Origin: Micromonospora globispora
GTDB taxonomy: Bacteria > Actinomycetota > Actinomycetes > Mycobacteriales > Micromonosporaceae
Direction: 5' to 3'
Length of the DNA stretch: 54,565 bases
Assembly (NCBI RefSeq): GCF_003857015.1
Contig: NZ_QGGF01000496.1
Span: 1-54,565, forward strand
The notes under the pieces are model-generated. The model saw only the letters and a program-made list of their open reading frames with translations. It did no database searches and was not told the DNA's origin. Below, piece by piece: positions 26,595 through 35,071 of the stretch; positions within the stretch are counted from its first letter, which is position 1, and each line of letters starts with the position of its first letter. The position numbers and the translations under genes are program-made.

Positions 26595-27309
26595 ATGCAG
26601 TATGCCGATCAAATCGCAGCGCGCGCCCGCCGGCGCGGTGGAGAGGCCGGCAGGCTGCGGCGGCGTCAGCTTGAGGTCACCCTGGTCGTCGCGGCCCAGT
26701 GCGGGCTCGCCGCTACGTTGTCCTGGGGGCTCGCGCACGAGGTACTGGGTCGTCCTTCGCCGATCTTCGCGCCCAGCGCGGCCGTCGGTACGATCGTGGC
26801 CGCGCTCGGGCAGCGCGCCCGACGTACCGCTGAACTGCTGCTCGGCGTCGGGCTGGGCCTCTTCATCGGCGACCTTCTGCTGCTCTACATCGGGTTCGGG
26901 CCCTGGCAGATCGGCTTGGTGGTGGCGCTCGCCATCGCCGTCGCCCTGCTGTTGACCGGGAAGAGCGGCGCGCTGGTCGGTCAGGCCGGCAGTACCGCCG
27001 TGCTGATCGCCACGATGGCGCAGAGCAAGGAAGGTCTCGAATGGGCGCGGATCGTCGACGCCGTGGTGGGCGCCATCGTCGGGCTGGTGGTGGTCGCCGT
27101 GCTGATCCCGTTCAATCCGATCCGCATTCTCGACCGGCGCCGCCGCTCCGCTCACCGAGACCCTCAACGCGCAGCTTCGGGAGGTCTCACAGGTCGCGTG
27201 GGCCGTCCAGAAGTCCAACTTTGCCAAGTGGACGGGCAAGCACACTCGGGCTGACGAGGTAGCGGCCTCGATCATTGCGGCCAGCCGGAGTCGCGCTGTA
27301 ACTCAATGA
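26595..27309 (+). pseudogene. FUSC-like aromatic-acid exporter family gene, frameshifted
   Basis: ATG 26595 opens a frame with an N-terminal basic segment and about five TM helices (LGLFIGDLLLLYIGFGPWQI, then QAGSTAVLIATMA and VGAIVGLVVVAVLIPFNP), the pattern of FUSC/ArAE transporters. As read it changes after FNPIRILD into Arg-rich low-complexity sequence. One extra C near 27138 explains this: in the +1 frame the protein continues as PLTETLNAQLREVSQVAWAV and ends at 27309. The reconstructed product, about 237 residues, is shorter than full FUSC proteins. It could be a sequencing indel or a decaying gene. Confidence 0.6.
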
Positions 27310-27334
27310 GCCATTTCCTTACTGCCGCTGCCGC

Positions 27335-27451
27335 GAACCTTTGGATTACCTGCGAGCCGGTTGCTGACGGCCCGGTTCGCAGGCTGGGAGCCTCGGCCGG
27401 CCGATCAAGGGCTGTGACGGTGCGATGGGTTGCTGTACTTCTCTGCTGTAC
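27335..27451 (+). repeat. att-like locus 1: weak tRNA-like core plus paired octamers
   Basis: GAACCTTTGGATTACC (27335-27350) resembles, on the minus strand, an anticodon-stem plus variable-loop segment. About 96 bp downstream are two perfect direct repeats TGCTGTAC (27431-27438 and 27444-27451). The repeats are certain. The core is weak, because the invariant U33 is lost. Confidence 0.5.
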
Positions 27452-27911
27452 GGGGACAAGGGTGAGAACCCTCTTCGTCCCGAACGCGGCTGGCCGACAT
27501 CAACGGCCAACGGCTGGTGTCGTCCGGTACACGTCGCCGCAGGAAGCTAGGCGTTCCGTGTCGTTCGTCGCCATCGGTTGTCGATGCGTTCGCTGCCTCC
27601 TGGCTGCTCCGGTACGGCCGGGCAGACATCTTCCGGGTCAAGGAACAATCACTACTCGATGAGCTGCGGGAAGAAGGGGCCTGACCTGCGCGGACGGTGC
27701 GACAGCGTCCACGGGCGTCCGTTCGTTGTGCGCGTCCGTCGTCACCCAGCCGGTCACTTAGCCGGGTGCGTCAGGCGTTGAAGCGGAACTGAGACGGGCT
27801 TGCGGCCACCGATGATGACCTGGTCGAGGTAGCCACCGGGGTGGGGACATTCGGTGGCCAGCAGGAAGGGGACATTCGCATGGCCCGCTGACAGGTGATA
27901 AGAACATCGCC
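27452..27911. other. non-coding stretch
   Basis: About 460 bp between the octamer pair and the propeller gene. No supported gene, terminator or repeat was found. Confidence 0.4.
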
Positions 27912-29291
27912 ATGGTCGGGAACCGATGGTGGCGTATCTGGCGTACGAGGTGGGTCGCGGGCGGGCTCGCGTTACTGGCCGTGGCGACCATCGGCAGCTT
28001 CGTCCTATTTGGTTCTACCGATGCGGCAGTGACCGCGTCCCCGTCCCTGCCACGCCGCCTCGGTGCGCCCAGCGTCTATACGCCAGACGCACGTCATACG
28101 CCGATCGGGGCCGCCAGCGTCGTGTTTACCGGCGGGGCGTGGGGTCTGGACGGATCGGAATTCGACATCGCCCTCACCGGCTTGCGCAACGATGCATACC
28201 GGACGCTACCGGAGTCGTTTAACTCCACTGCGGGCATTACGGCGATCCTGTCCCCGAACGGGACGCAGCTCGCGGTCGAGAACGGGATCGTTAACCTCGC
28301 CACCGGCACGACGACGCGGTTGCCGCCGGACGGCGGCGACTATCGCCACCCTGAGGCGTGGTCACTGGACGGCCGGTATCTCGCGACGGTGACCTACACG
28401 CAGCCGGACTTCGAGGCGCCCGAGACGTTCCGCGGTGCGTGGACGTCACCGGTGACGCACGCGGTGCTGTCGGTTGTTGACACCTCCGACGGGCATGAGA
28501 CAACGATCGCTGACGTCGACATGACGGCGAACTTCGACGGTTGGCTCGCCGCGTTTTCACCCGACGGCACGAAGCTCGCGTACCAGTCCGGCAACCGGAT
28601 CGTCGTGGTTACCCCGGCGGGCGCCCCGATCGCCGCATTCGCCGTTCCCGCCGGCACCCGCATCGCCGGCAAGGGCGCGTGGACCCGCGACGGAAGCGCG
28701 CTCGCCGTGGTCGCTGAGCGGCCGTGCGGCTGTGGGCGGACGTACGACGCGCGATGGACGCTCACTACAATCGACGCGTCGACCGGTGCGACCATGGGCA
28801 CGGCCTACATCGTGGATGGCGTGGTGGCGATCCGGGTCCTCGGCTGGACACATACCGGCCGCCCAGTGGTGGCGACGTATGACGCGGGGACGGCGGGCGA
28901 CCTGGATCCGTCATATCAGATCGTCGATTTCCGGCCGCATAGCGACGCCGGGATCGATCAAACAGGCCTGTACATGTCGGGCGTCGAGAATCTCGACAAT
29001 GTCTTCGGGACCCGCGTCCTTGTCCTGGCCGCCGCGGGGCCGCCGCAGGTGCTGCTCGCATCCAGCTCGCCCGGCGCGGAGTCGGTGGACGTCGCCGACG
29101 ATGTCATCGCGGGCAGCCTCAGCCGCGCCGGCCATCCGCCTCTGGCCACCTTTGATCATGTGGCCGAGGGAGCCGCGTGCGCTGTCGCGGCCGTCCTCTT
29201 CGCCGGCCTTGTCGCGGCGATCATCGTGCTCGTTCAGAGGCTCCACAGGTCTCGACGACACCGCCGTACGGGTCTCGCATCCGGGTCCTGA
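27912..29291 (+). CDS. membrane-anchored beta-propeller-like protein
   Basis: ATG 27912 begins a 459-residue protein with an N-terminal TM helix (VAGGLALLAVATIGSFVLFG) and a C-terminal TM helix (ACAVAAVLFAGLVAAIIVLV) followed by a basic tail. The extracytoplasmic part has recurring WD/TolB-like blades: ILSPNGTQLAVENG, WSLDGRYLATVTYT, FSPDGTKLAYQSGNRIVVV and WTRDGSALAVVAE. It is probably a sensor or anti-sigma-like surface protein, but no sigma factor gene is adjacent. Confidence 0.7.
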   Translation: MVGNRWWRIWRTRWVAGGLALLAVATIGSFVLFGSTDAAVTASPSLPRRLGAPSVYTPDARHTPIGAASVVFTGGAWGLDGSEFDIALTGLRNDAYRTLPESFNSTAGITAILSPNGTQLAVENGIVNLATGTTTRLPPDGGDYRHPEAWSLDGRYLATVTYTQPDFEAPETFRGAWTSPVTHAVLSVVDTSDGHETTIADVDMTANFDGWLAAFSPDGTKLAYQSGNRIVVVTPAGAPIAAFAVPAGTRIAGKGAWTRDGSALAVVAERPCGCGRTYDARWTLTTIDASTGATMGTAYIVDGVVAIRVLGWTHTGRPVVATYDAGTAGDLDPSYQIVDFRPHSDAGIDQTGLYMSGVENLDNVFGTRVLVLAAAGPPQVLLASSSPGAESVDVADDVIAGSLSRAGHPPLATFDHVAEGAACAVAAVLFAGLVAAIIVLVQRLHRSRRHRRTGLASGS

Positions 29292-29329
29292 CACAGCCCC
29301 CGAACGGTGGCCGCGACCGGCGGGTTGCA

Positions 29330-29459
29330 GACCCCTCGTTTTAAGCTCTGTGCATCCAATCCACAGCCATCCGAGTGCGGTCGCCTGCTTGGAGCGGCGT
29401 CCCGCCGTGGGCTGATCCGTGCGTCGCCGTTCGGCGTCGTTGCTGTCAGCGTTGCTGTC
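29330..29459 (+). repeat. att-like locus 2
   Basis: GACCCCTCGTTTTAAGC (29330-29346) matches the pattern of the other cores but fits a 7-nt anticodon loop poorly. At 29441 and 29453 are direct repeats of TGCTGTC 12 bp apart. Confidence 0.5.
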
Positions 29460-29588
29460 GGCCTCGGCACCCTTGACCGAGCGCGAGCGGGGTGTAGGGA
29501 GCCGGAGACAGGTCGCCGCCCAGGCGGTGGGGTTGGAGTTGCGACCATGCCTTGCGAGCATCCCGAAGAGGCATTCGCAGCGCTCGCT

Positions 29589-29711
29589 GATCCACGCATT
29601 ACGAGTCAGTCCCCGGCTCGTGCTCCCGGGGGGGCTCGCCGTGCGTCACATGGTGTCCAGATCCGTCATCGTCCGTGCCGGTCCGCCGGTTTGGCTGCTC
29701 GCTTGGCTGCT
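29589..29711 (+). repeat. att-like locus 3: tRNA-Thr(CGU)-like core
   Basis: GATCCACGCATTACGAGTC (29589-29607) is on the minus strand a loop CTCGTAA (anticodon CGU), stem strand TGCGT and variable loop GGATC. About 100 bp on, TTGGCTGC occurs at 29691 and 29703. Confidence 0.55.
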
Positions 29712-29729
29712 CTTGACAGGCTGAGAAGC

Positions 29730-29981
29730 TCAGCGCTGTCCAACATCTCCCAGGGCGCGTGCTGTCCTCTGGAGAATCTCGTCGCGTTGCAATGCCAGCT
29801 CCTCGGGCAGGCTGAATCTTTCACGACGAGTCCGCTCAAGCAGGCGCGCGACGTTGGTCAGGATCTCACCACTGGTAGCGCCGTACAGCACAGCGTCCTC
29901 CAGCGACTGCGCAAGCTGCCCCCGGCCGCCTCGCCGCAGGCAGCGGACAAACTCTTCGATGTCGCCGTAGAGGTTGCTCAT
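29730..29981 (-). CDS. hypothetical protein, 83 aa
   Basis: ATG 29981 encodes MSNLYGDIEEFVRCLRRGGR and a helical, Leu/Arg-rich remainder ending LQRTARALGDVGQR. The amphipathic helices look like a small soluble protein. The ribosome site is weak (GGAG about 12 nt upstream). No family is recognised. It sits between att-like loci 3 and 4 and opposes the surrounding genes. Confidence 0.45.
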   Translation of the reverse strand: MSNLYGDIEEFVRCLRRGGRGQLAQSLEDAVLYGATSGEILTNVARLLERTRRERFSLPEELALQRDEILQRTARALGDVGQR

Positions 29982-30097
29982 CGACTCTGCGGACTCCAGC
30001 TGGAGGACATGCCTGAGTCTACGAAGCAGCTCACCGCGGGACCCACAACCGCTGTGGCCTCGTCAGCCCCATTCTCTCGAGCTCGGTCGGCGGCTAG

Positions 30098-30231
30098 GAC
30101 ATCTCGCTTACAAGGCGCTTTCGACAAGAGTTGCAGTGTCCGCCGACGTCCACCGGGTCCGGCTACGAGGGGACCCCCGTCCGCACTCGTCCGCTCTCGG
30201 CCGCCACCGTTGATGGCAAGGACCGATGTCA
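30098..30231 (+). repeat. att-like locus 4: tRNA-Thr(UGU)-like core
   Basis: GACATCTCGCTTACAAGGCG (30098-30117) is on the minus strand the loop CTTGTAA (anticodon UGU), stem strand GCGAG and variable loop ATGTC. TGATGGCA (30211) and CGATGTCA (30224) follow 13 bp apart. Confidence 0.55.
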
Positions 30232-30379
30232 GCGCTGCACCTGAGCATGTGCAGGACGATGCCTCAGAAGGTGTGATCTGGTCAGCCAGGTCCTGCACTT
30301 TGCGGCCGGGCAGGATAGGAGCCGGGCGGGGTGGTGGTCGACGCTACCGGCCGGCGGTCAGGAAGGGAGGCGAGGGCTG

Positions 30380-31198
30380 ATGCCGTCGTGGGAGTCGTTC
30401 ACGCTTGCTGAGCAGACCCTGCTGCGACGCGCGATGTCGGACAGCTGGCTCGCCGGGACGGTGCAGGCCTACGGGGTGAATCTGCGGTGGGCGGGGGCTG
30501 ACGGGGCTCCTCCGCCGCGCAGCTATACCGAGTACGAGCAGCGCGCACTGGTTCCGCTGCTGGCGGCGGTGGCCACGGATCTGGTCGACCGTGGCCTGCT
30601 GACCATCCACGATTCGGCCGGCGCGGTTTCCTCCGGCTCCGACGCCAGCGTGGGCGGCAGCCGCCTGCGCGCGATCCTCGCAACCGCGGACAACTGGGTC
30701 TGGTCACCGCGTCGGCCATCTGAGATCCAGCTGTCCGCGCCTCGAACCGTGCACGAGCGGTGGTTCGACGATGCGTACCCGACGGCGGACAACACCGGCC
30801 TCCCCCGATGGGATGAGCTGAGCCTGGATCAGCGCAGGGTCCTGGTCTGCGCCGCTGAGGCCAGCGGGATGCTGACGGGGCCGTTCGGTGTCTTGGACGG
30901 CCCGCCAGCTGAGCTCGACGCCAGACGGCGCCTGGACTGGATCGATCGGCAGCTGGCCCCCCTGGCACCCTTCGTCCGCGACGGCTTGATCGAGGTTCGC
31001 CGCTACCCCGACCCGTCCAGTGACGGATTCACGGTCATCGCGGTGGGCCGCCTGCGCGATACGCTGGCCGATCCCGCCCTCTGGTCCGATGACCTCGACT
31101 GGGGTATCGGGGTGGGATGCGTGTTCACCTACGCCGGACTGGCGGTATGGCGCGGTGCCTGGAGCAGCGCCTGGAACGCACGACTGACGTTCGAGTGA
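30380..31198 (+). CDS. hypothetical protein with two-fold internal repeat
   Basis: ATG 30380 encodes 272 residues; GGAAGGGAGGCGAGGGCTG just upstream is a good ribosome site. Two segments look homologous. Residues 4-80 have WESFTLAEQTLLRRAMSDSW and end VDRGLLTIHD. Residues 145-220 have WDELSLDQRRVLVCAAEASG and end VRDGLIEVRR. Each resembles a winged-helix-like unit. No known family is recognised. It lies between att-like loci, as do several other single genes here. Confidence 0.65.
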   Translation: MPSWESFTLAEQTLLRRAMSDSWLAGTVQAYGVNLRWAGADGAPPPRSYTEYEQRALVPLLAAVATDLVDRGLLTIHDSAGAVSSGSDASVGGSRLRAILATADNWVWSPRRPSEIQLSAPRTVHERWFDDAYPTADNTGLPRWDELSLDQRRVLVCAAEASGMLTGPFGVLDGPPAELDARRRLDWIDRQLAPLAPFVRDGLIEVRRYPDPSSDGFTVIAVGRLRDTLADPALWSDDLDWGIGVGCVFTYAGLAVWRGAWSSAWNARLTFE

Positions 31199-31461
31199 CC
31201 TATGAGGCACGGCTCGTGAGTATGCGGGCCGGCCGGATCATCTGCTGACTCAGGCAGGGAAACGCCGGCGGAAGGGGCGCTCGACGAGGACGAAGAGGGC
31301 CTGCGACCTGCGCCGGAGTACCTCCCCCAGAAAGGGACGACCCCCGTCGGGGGGAGCCTGATCGGTGTTGTCGGCCGGTCTCGGCTTGTGTCGTTTCCTC
31401 TGGTCCCGCCCTCGGCGTCTTGCCGGCTGTGACCATTGGCGTCGGTCACGTATCGCATGGT
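31199..31461. other. non-coding stretch
   Basis: No gene seen. A GACCCCCGTCGGGGGG hairpin lies at 31338-31353. A single GCTGACTC similar to the octamer motif occurs near 31242. Confidence 0.4.
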
Positions 31462-31481
31462 TCGCTGATTCTCTGCTGACT
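31462..31481 (+). repeat. paired octamer without clear tRNA core (att-like locus 5)
   Basis: TCGCTGAT and TGCTGACT share GCTGA at 31464 and 31475, 11 bp apart, in the same orientation as the other pairs. I found no convincing tRNA-like tract upstream. Confidence 0.4.
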
Positions 31482-31808
31482 CGTGGGCCGTGCGGACGGC
31501 TACGGGACCAGTGACCCTCTGGGATTGAAGCCTTGCTGCCTCGTCGCGGCCTCCGGCCTCGGCCTGGTCGTGGCCCGGCCCTGCACCGTGAACGTGTCCG
31601 GTCGGCGTCGGCGGCTTTTATGCCTGTGACCGCGCGGCTACCCGATTCAGGCCTTTCCGGGTTGGCTGTAACGGACTCTGCCCGACTGTCGCCTCAAGAG
31701 CGATCGGCTTTGCCGGGCCGGTCACCGGCCGGGGTGGGCGCTTCCCCGAACGGGTCACCCCAACCCACCCCGGCCACCTCGCGCAGCTCGACCGGTCCAA
31801 GTCGGACG

Positions 31809-32099
31809 ATGACCAGAAAGGCATGTGGGCCGATGGCCGCCGGACATCCCTCCTGGTGCGTCAGCCACAGCAACGGCATCCACCGCTCTCGCTTCTGGGC
31901 CACCTCACGGCCAGGCCACCACTCGGTCGACGTCGAGGCGTTCTTGTGGCAGCAGGACCTACCCGGCGAGCCACTCATCGGTATCGGCCTCGACATCAGG
32001 ATGGGCGAGGAACAGTGCCAGTGCCTGCTGGACCTCGGCCAGGCGCGCGTCCTCCGCTACGCCCTTCACCGACTGCTCGACCACGCCAAGCAGGGCTAG
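31809..32099 (+). CDS. DUF6907-like small protein
   Basis: ATG 31809 (alternative 31833) encodes 96 residues. The N-terminal HPSWCVSHSNG followed by spaced His residues and a beta/alpha C-terminus (GEPLIGIGLDIRMGEEQCQC, then DLGQARVLRYALHRLLDHA) matches the actinobacterial CPxWC-H family often carried on integrative elements. Its function is unknown. The region upstream to 31482 shows no gene. Confidence 0.5.
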   Translation: MTRKACGPMAAGHPSWCVSHSNGIHRSRFWATSRPGHHSVDVEAFLWQQDLPGEPLIGIGLDIRMGEEQCQCLLDLGQARVLRYALHRLLDHAKQG

Positions 32100-32211
32100 C
32101 CAGGGCGGGACGTCGCCCTGGCCCTGCATCGCCGCATCGGGTCCAATAAGCTCTCGCGACAGAGCGGCCGTTCCCCCCGTGACGGCCGCTCCTTCACCCC
32201 TCTCTCGCCCA

Positions 32212-32343
32212 GACGTCTCGCTTACAAGGCGTGCCCAGCATGAGGCTGCGTCCGCAGACGTTCGTACCGTGGGCGTCGCTCTCCTGATATGTACGAGGGC
32301 GTCCATCCTCGGCTGCGGCAGTTGATGTCGGCGATGGATGTCA
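32212..32343 (+). repeat. att-like locus 6: tRNA-Thr(UGU)-like core
   Basis: GACGTCTCGCTTACAAGGCG (32212-32231) differs from locus 4 at a single position. TGATGTCG (32323) and GGATGTCA (32336) follow 13 bp apart. The 106-108 bp core-to-repeat distance is the same as in loci 4 and 10. Confidence 0.6.
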
Positions 32344-32596
32344 ACCAGGGAGGGTGCCGCTGACGGTGTCCGCCATCTGTGGTCAGGCTGCCTCAGACTG
32401 GCTGCTACATGGGTGCGAGTTCCTGCGCCCGCGCTCGAACACGTCTACGTCCTCGCCAACAGGATCGACGATCTCGAGGTCTACCGGTACAAGCAATGAG
32501 AGTCAGACCCGAGAAGGGGTAGGTGTCGCCGAACGGCGGCCTCGGCCGATGATCTCTGCCCCCTGCCTGACTGTCTTGATTGTTAGGCTCCGCGCC

Positions 32597-33670
32597 ATGT
32601 TCTCCGGCGATGCGGATGCTGACCTGCGGCAGCTGGCCGACGACCCCACCTTTCCGCACCACGATGCCGCCCGGCACGCGGTGCGGTTCCGGGCCTCCGG
32701 CGACGTGGCGGAACTGATCGCGGTACACGACGATCCGCACCCGTGCGGAATGACGGAAGTGGTGTTCGCCATGGCGGGATCGAAGCGGCCCTGGCTCAAC
32801 TGGGTGCCGATGCCGAGCGAGGCGATTAGCAACGTCGCCAACGAGATCGGCGGCCGCCGCGCTCGCGGTGAGCAGCTCAAGGTCACCCGTCTCGGGCTGT
32901 CCTCGGCGGAGCCGGCCAGCGCCATGACCGCCTGCCGCAGGATCGCCGGCCCAGTCGACATCGGCATCGCCGAGTTCCCACCCCCCGACATCCGGGCGCC
33001 CGTACGGCCCGGCCGGTACGCGGTCTGGCGGTACGACGGCACGGAGCCCCTGCCCGCAGGGCCAGCGCCGTCGGCCGCCGCGGTCCGGCTACTGCAGGAC
33101 GTCGCGGACGAGCCGTGGCAGTCGCCGCTCTCGGGGTACGTAAAGGCCGACCCCCTGGGCGAGCTGCCGCTGGACGACCTGCTCGGGCTCCTCGCGCACC
33201 TGCCAGGCCCTCCGGACACCGCGCGCTGGCAGCACCTGGCCAAGTCGACGCCGACGTACTGGTATCGACTCATGCAGCCGTGGGTGTGCCTCGGCATCCT
33301 GCACCATGCCAAGGACGAGCCGTGGCCAACCTCGACCCGGCGCCAGGTACTGGTGGACCTCGCCTTCGGCGTCGAGGACTGGGTCGCCGACGCTGCACTA
33401 TTCGCACTCGTCACCGCCGCGTACCGGGAACCGGACCTACGGGAGGAGGTACGCCAGCTCGTCCGGGCCCGGCTCGACGCGGCTGTGGCGGCGAACCGGC
33501 TGGTCACGATCGAGGAGTCACTGGCACAACTGATGATCGTCACGCCCGGATGCAGGGCGGACGACCGAGCGCTGGCGACGGCAGTGTTGGCCCGGGCCGC
33601 CCAGGACGACGACGACGAGGAGCCGGCCCCGCCGCCCAGGAAGCGCCGCTGGTGGCAGCGCGGCAGCTAG
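32597..33670 (+). CDS. hypothetical helical-repeat protein
   Basis: ATG 32597 encodes 357 residues. TAGGCT ends 7 nt before it, so the mRNA may be leaderless. The N-terminal half is mixed alpha/beta (DAARHAVRFRASGDVAELIA). The C-terminal half is helical with HEAT-like pairs (DWVADAALFALVTAAYREPD, LREEVRQLVRARLDAAVAAN), ending in an acidic run and a basic tail (PPPRKRRWWQRGS). No catalytic motif is visible. Confidence 0.65.
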   Translation: MFSGDADADLRQLADDPTFPHHDAARHAVRFRASGDVAELIAVHDDPHPCGMTEVVFAMAGSKRPWLNWVPMPSEAISNVANEIGGRRARGEQLKVTRLGLSSAEPASAMTACRRIAGPVDIGIAEFPPPDIRAPVRPGRYAVWRYDGTEPLPAGPAPSAAAVRLLQDVADEPWQSPLSGYVKADPLGELPLDDLLGLLAHLPGPPDTARWQHLAKSTPTYWYRLMQPWVCLGILHHAKDEPWPTSTRRQVLVDLAFGVEDWVADAALFALVTAAYREPDLREEVRQLVRARLDAAVAANRLVTIEESLAQLMIVTPGCRADDRALATAVLARAAQDDDDEEPAPPPRKRRWWQRGS

Positions 33671-33807
33671 CCCTCCTCGCAGCGCCGGACCGCTTAGCTC
33701 ATGAGTCATGGTGGGCCGGACGCGTCGCCGCGAACACCGCCCATCACGGTCACCGGTGATCCGCTGCCGGCGCATTTGACCAGGTCACGGGCGCGAGGTG
33801 GTGCCCG

Positions 33808-34227
33808 ATGAACACCATCCGCCGCCGGCCGGAAGATCCGGTAACCCTCGCCTCGGCTCCGCCGACCCGGTTCGACGACGCCGAGAAGATCAATGCCTTC
33901 CAAGCCCTCATCGACCTCCACGACCACGCGACAGGGCATCCGCTGCGGCCGTCCCGCGACGAGGCGCTGACTGATTTGGCGCTGTCCGCCGCCGTGGTGG
34001 CGTGGTGGAGTCGGTGGCAGCCATCCATGATCCACACTGCGCTGCGAGTAGGTGCTGCCGTCGCGGACATCGCCGCCGCGACCGGACTGGACACCGACGA
34101 GGTAGTCCACCGATGGGAGCGATGGACCGATGTCCAGACCCGCGTGGTCATCGGCGGACGTCCCCTGCTCGACCCGGACGAGGTCCGAACCATCCGCCAG
34201 CGGATCGGAGAGGAGGTGAACCTATGA
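33808..34227 (+). CDS. hypothetical AICE-type protein
   Basis: ATG 33808 encodes 139 residues. The C-terminal half has an HTH-like segment (VADIAAATGLDTDEVVHRWE). The stop overlaps the next start (ATGA), which has its own strong GGAGAGGAGGTGAA. Short proteins of this kind precede DUF2637/SpdA genes in actinomycete integrative elements. The function is unknown. Confidence 0.65.
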   Translation: MNTIRRRPEDPVTLASAPPTRFDDAEKINAFQALIDLHDHATGHPLRPSRDEALTDLALSAAVVAWWSRWQPSMIHTALRVGAAVADIAAATGLDTDEVVHRWERWTDVQTRVVIGGRPLLDPDEVRTIRQRIGEEVNL

Positions 34228-34871
34228 ACCCGACTCGCTTCGCACGGGATGCCAGCACGGTGGCGGTGGCGTCCATCGCAGCGTGGTCGTCCTGGCGCCA
34301 CATGGTCCACGTCGCGCTGAAATTCGGCGACCGTCCGGAGGTTGCCTACGTGCTGCCGATCTCGGTCGACGGGATGCTGATTGTCGCATCGACCGCGATG
34401 TTGGACGACAAGCGCGCGGGACGCCCGGTGCGCTGGTCGGCGCCGCCTTCCTCGCCGGAGTCGGCGCAAGCGTCGACGCTGCTCGCCTCGGATGTGACCA
34501 GCACGATTCACGGCCTCGACACCGCCGCCGCCAGCCGCGCCGCCTTCCGGGCCCAGTTCTCGCAGAAACGGTTCTCCGACACGCCGGACCTGCCCGTGGT
34601 CGACCGCGCCGAGCACGGCGCGTCCTCTGTGGGCGAACTCTTCGCGAAGACCACCAAGACCGTGCCCAGCCTGAACCAGGTCCGACGCGTCGCCAGCGGC
34701 GGCGGCCTGCGGTTAGTCGTTGAGGTTCCCGGCAAAGACCAGGTGGCCGTGCCCCTGGCGGACGCCAACACCTCCCTTGCTGATCTTGTAGCTGCCCATG
34801 CGCCCCTCGTCAGCCAGCCCGCCGCACGCACGTTTCTTAAGTGCGGTCGCTCTCTAATTGAGGTCCGCTGA
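34224..34871 (+). CDS. DUF2637 (SpdA-like) protein, chimeric or frameshifted after residue ~72
   Basis: ATG 34224 opens with a DUF2637 N-terminus: VAVASIAAWSSWRHMVHVAL, then EVAYVLPISVDGMLIVASTA and DDKRAGRPVRWSA. These proteins have several TM helices and act in plasmid or AICE spreading. After VRWSA the expected AFLAGVGASV lies in the +1 frame (about 34441-34480). The frame as read instead enters a soluble C-terminal part (DTAAASRAAFRAQFSQKRFS ... LADANTSLADLVAAHAPLV) of unknown origin. I read it as two gene ends joined by a deletion; the second TM half of DUF2637 is missing. Confidence 0.55.
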   Translation: MNPTRFARDASTVAVASIAAWSSWRHMVHVALKFGDRPEVAYVLPISVDGMLIVASTAMLDDKRAGRPVRWSAPPSSPESAQASTLLASDVTSTIHGLDTAAASRAAFRAQFSQKRFSDTPDLPVVDRAEHGASSVGELFAKTTKTVPSLNQVRRVASGGGLRLVVEVPGKDQVAVPLADANTSLADLVAAHAPLVSQPAARTFLKCGRSLIEVR

Positions 34872-35071
34872 TGGCGCCGGCGAAGCAAGCCCACAGCGGC
34901 CCTGCGACACGCTGGCAGTGCCGCGCGTCCGGCGACCACTCGTTTCGGTCCGCACTGCCGCCGGACGGGCTATCGGTAGATGTGCCGACGGTCCAAAATG
35001 CTCGGCTGGCGGTACGTTCCTCGATAGGATGGCCCGAAATCAGCCAGCGACACCTACAGGACGTGGACCGC

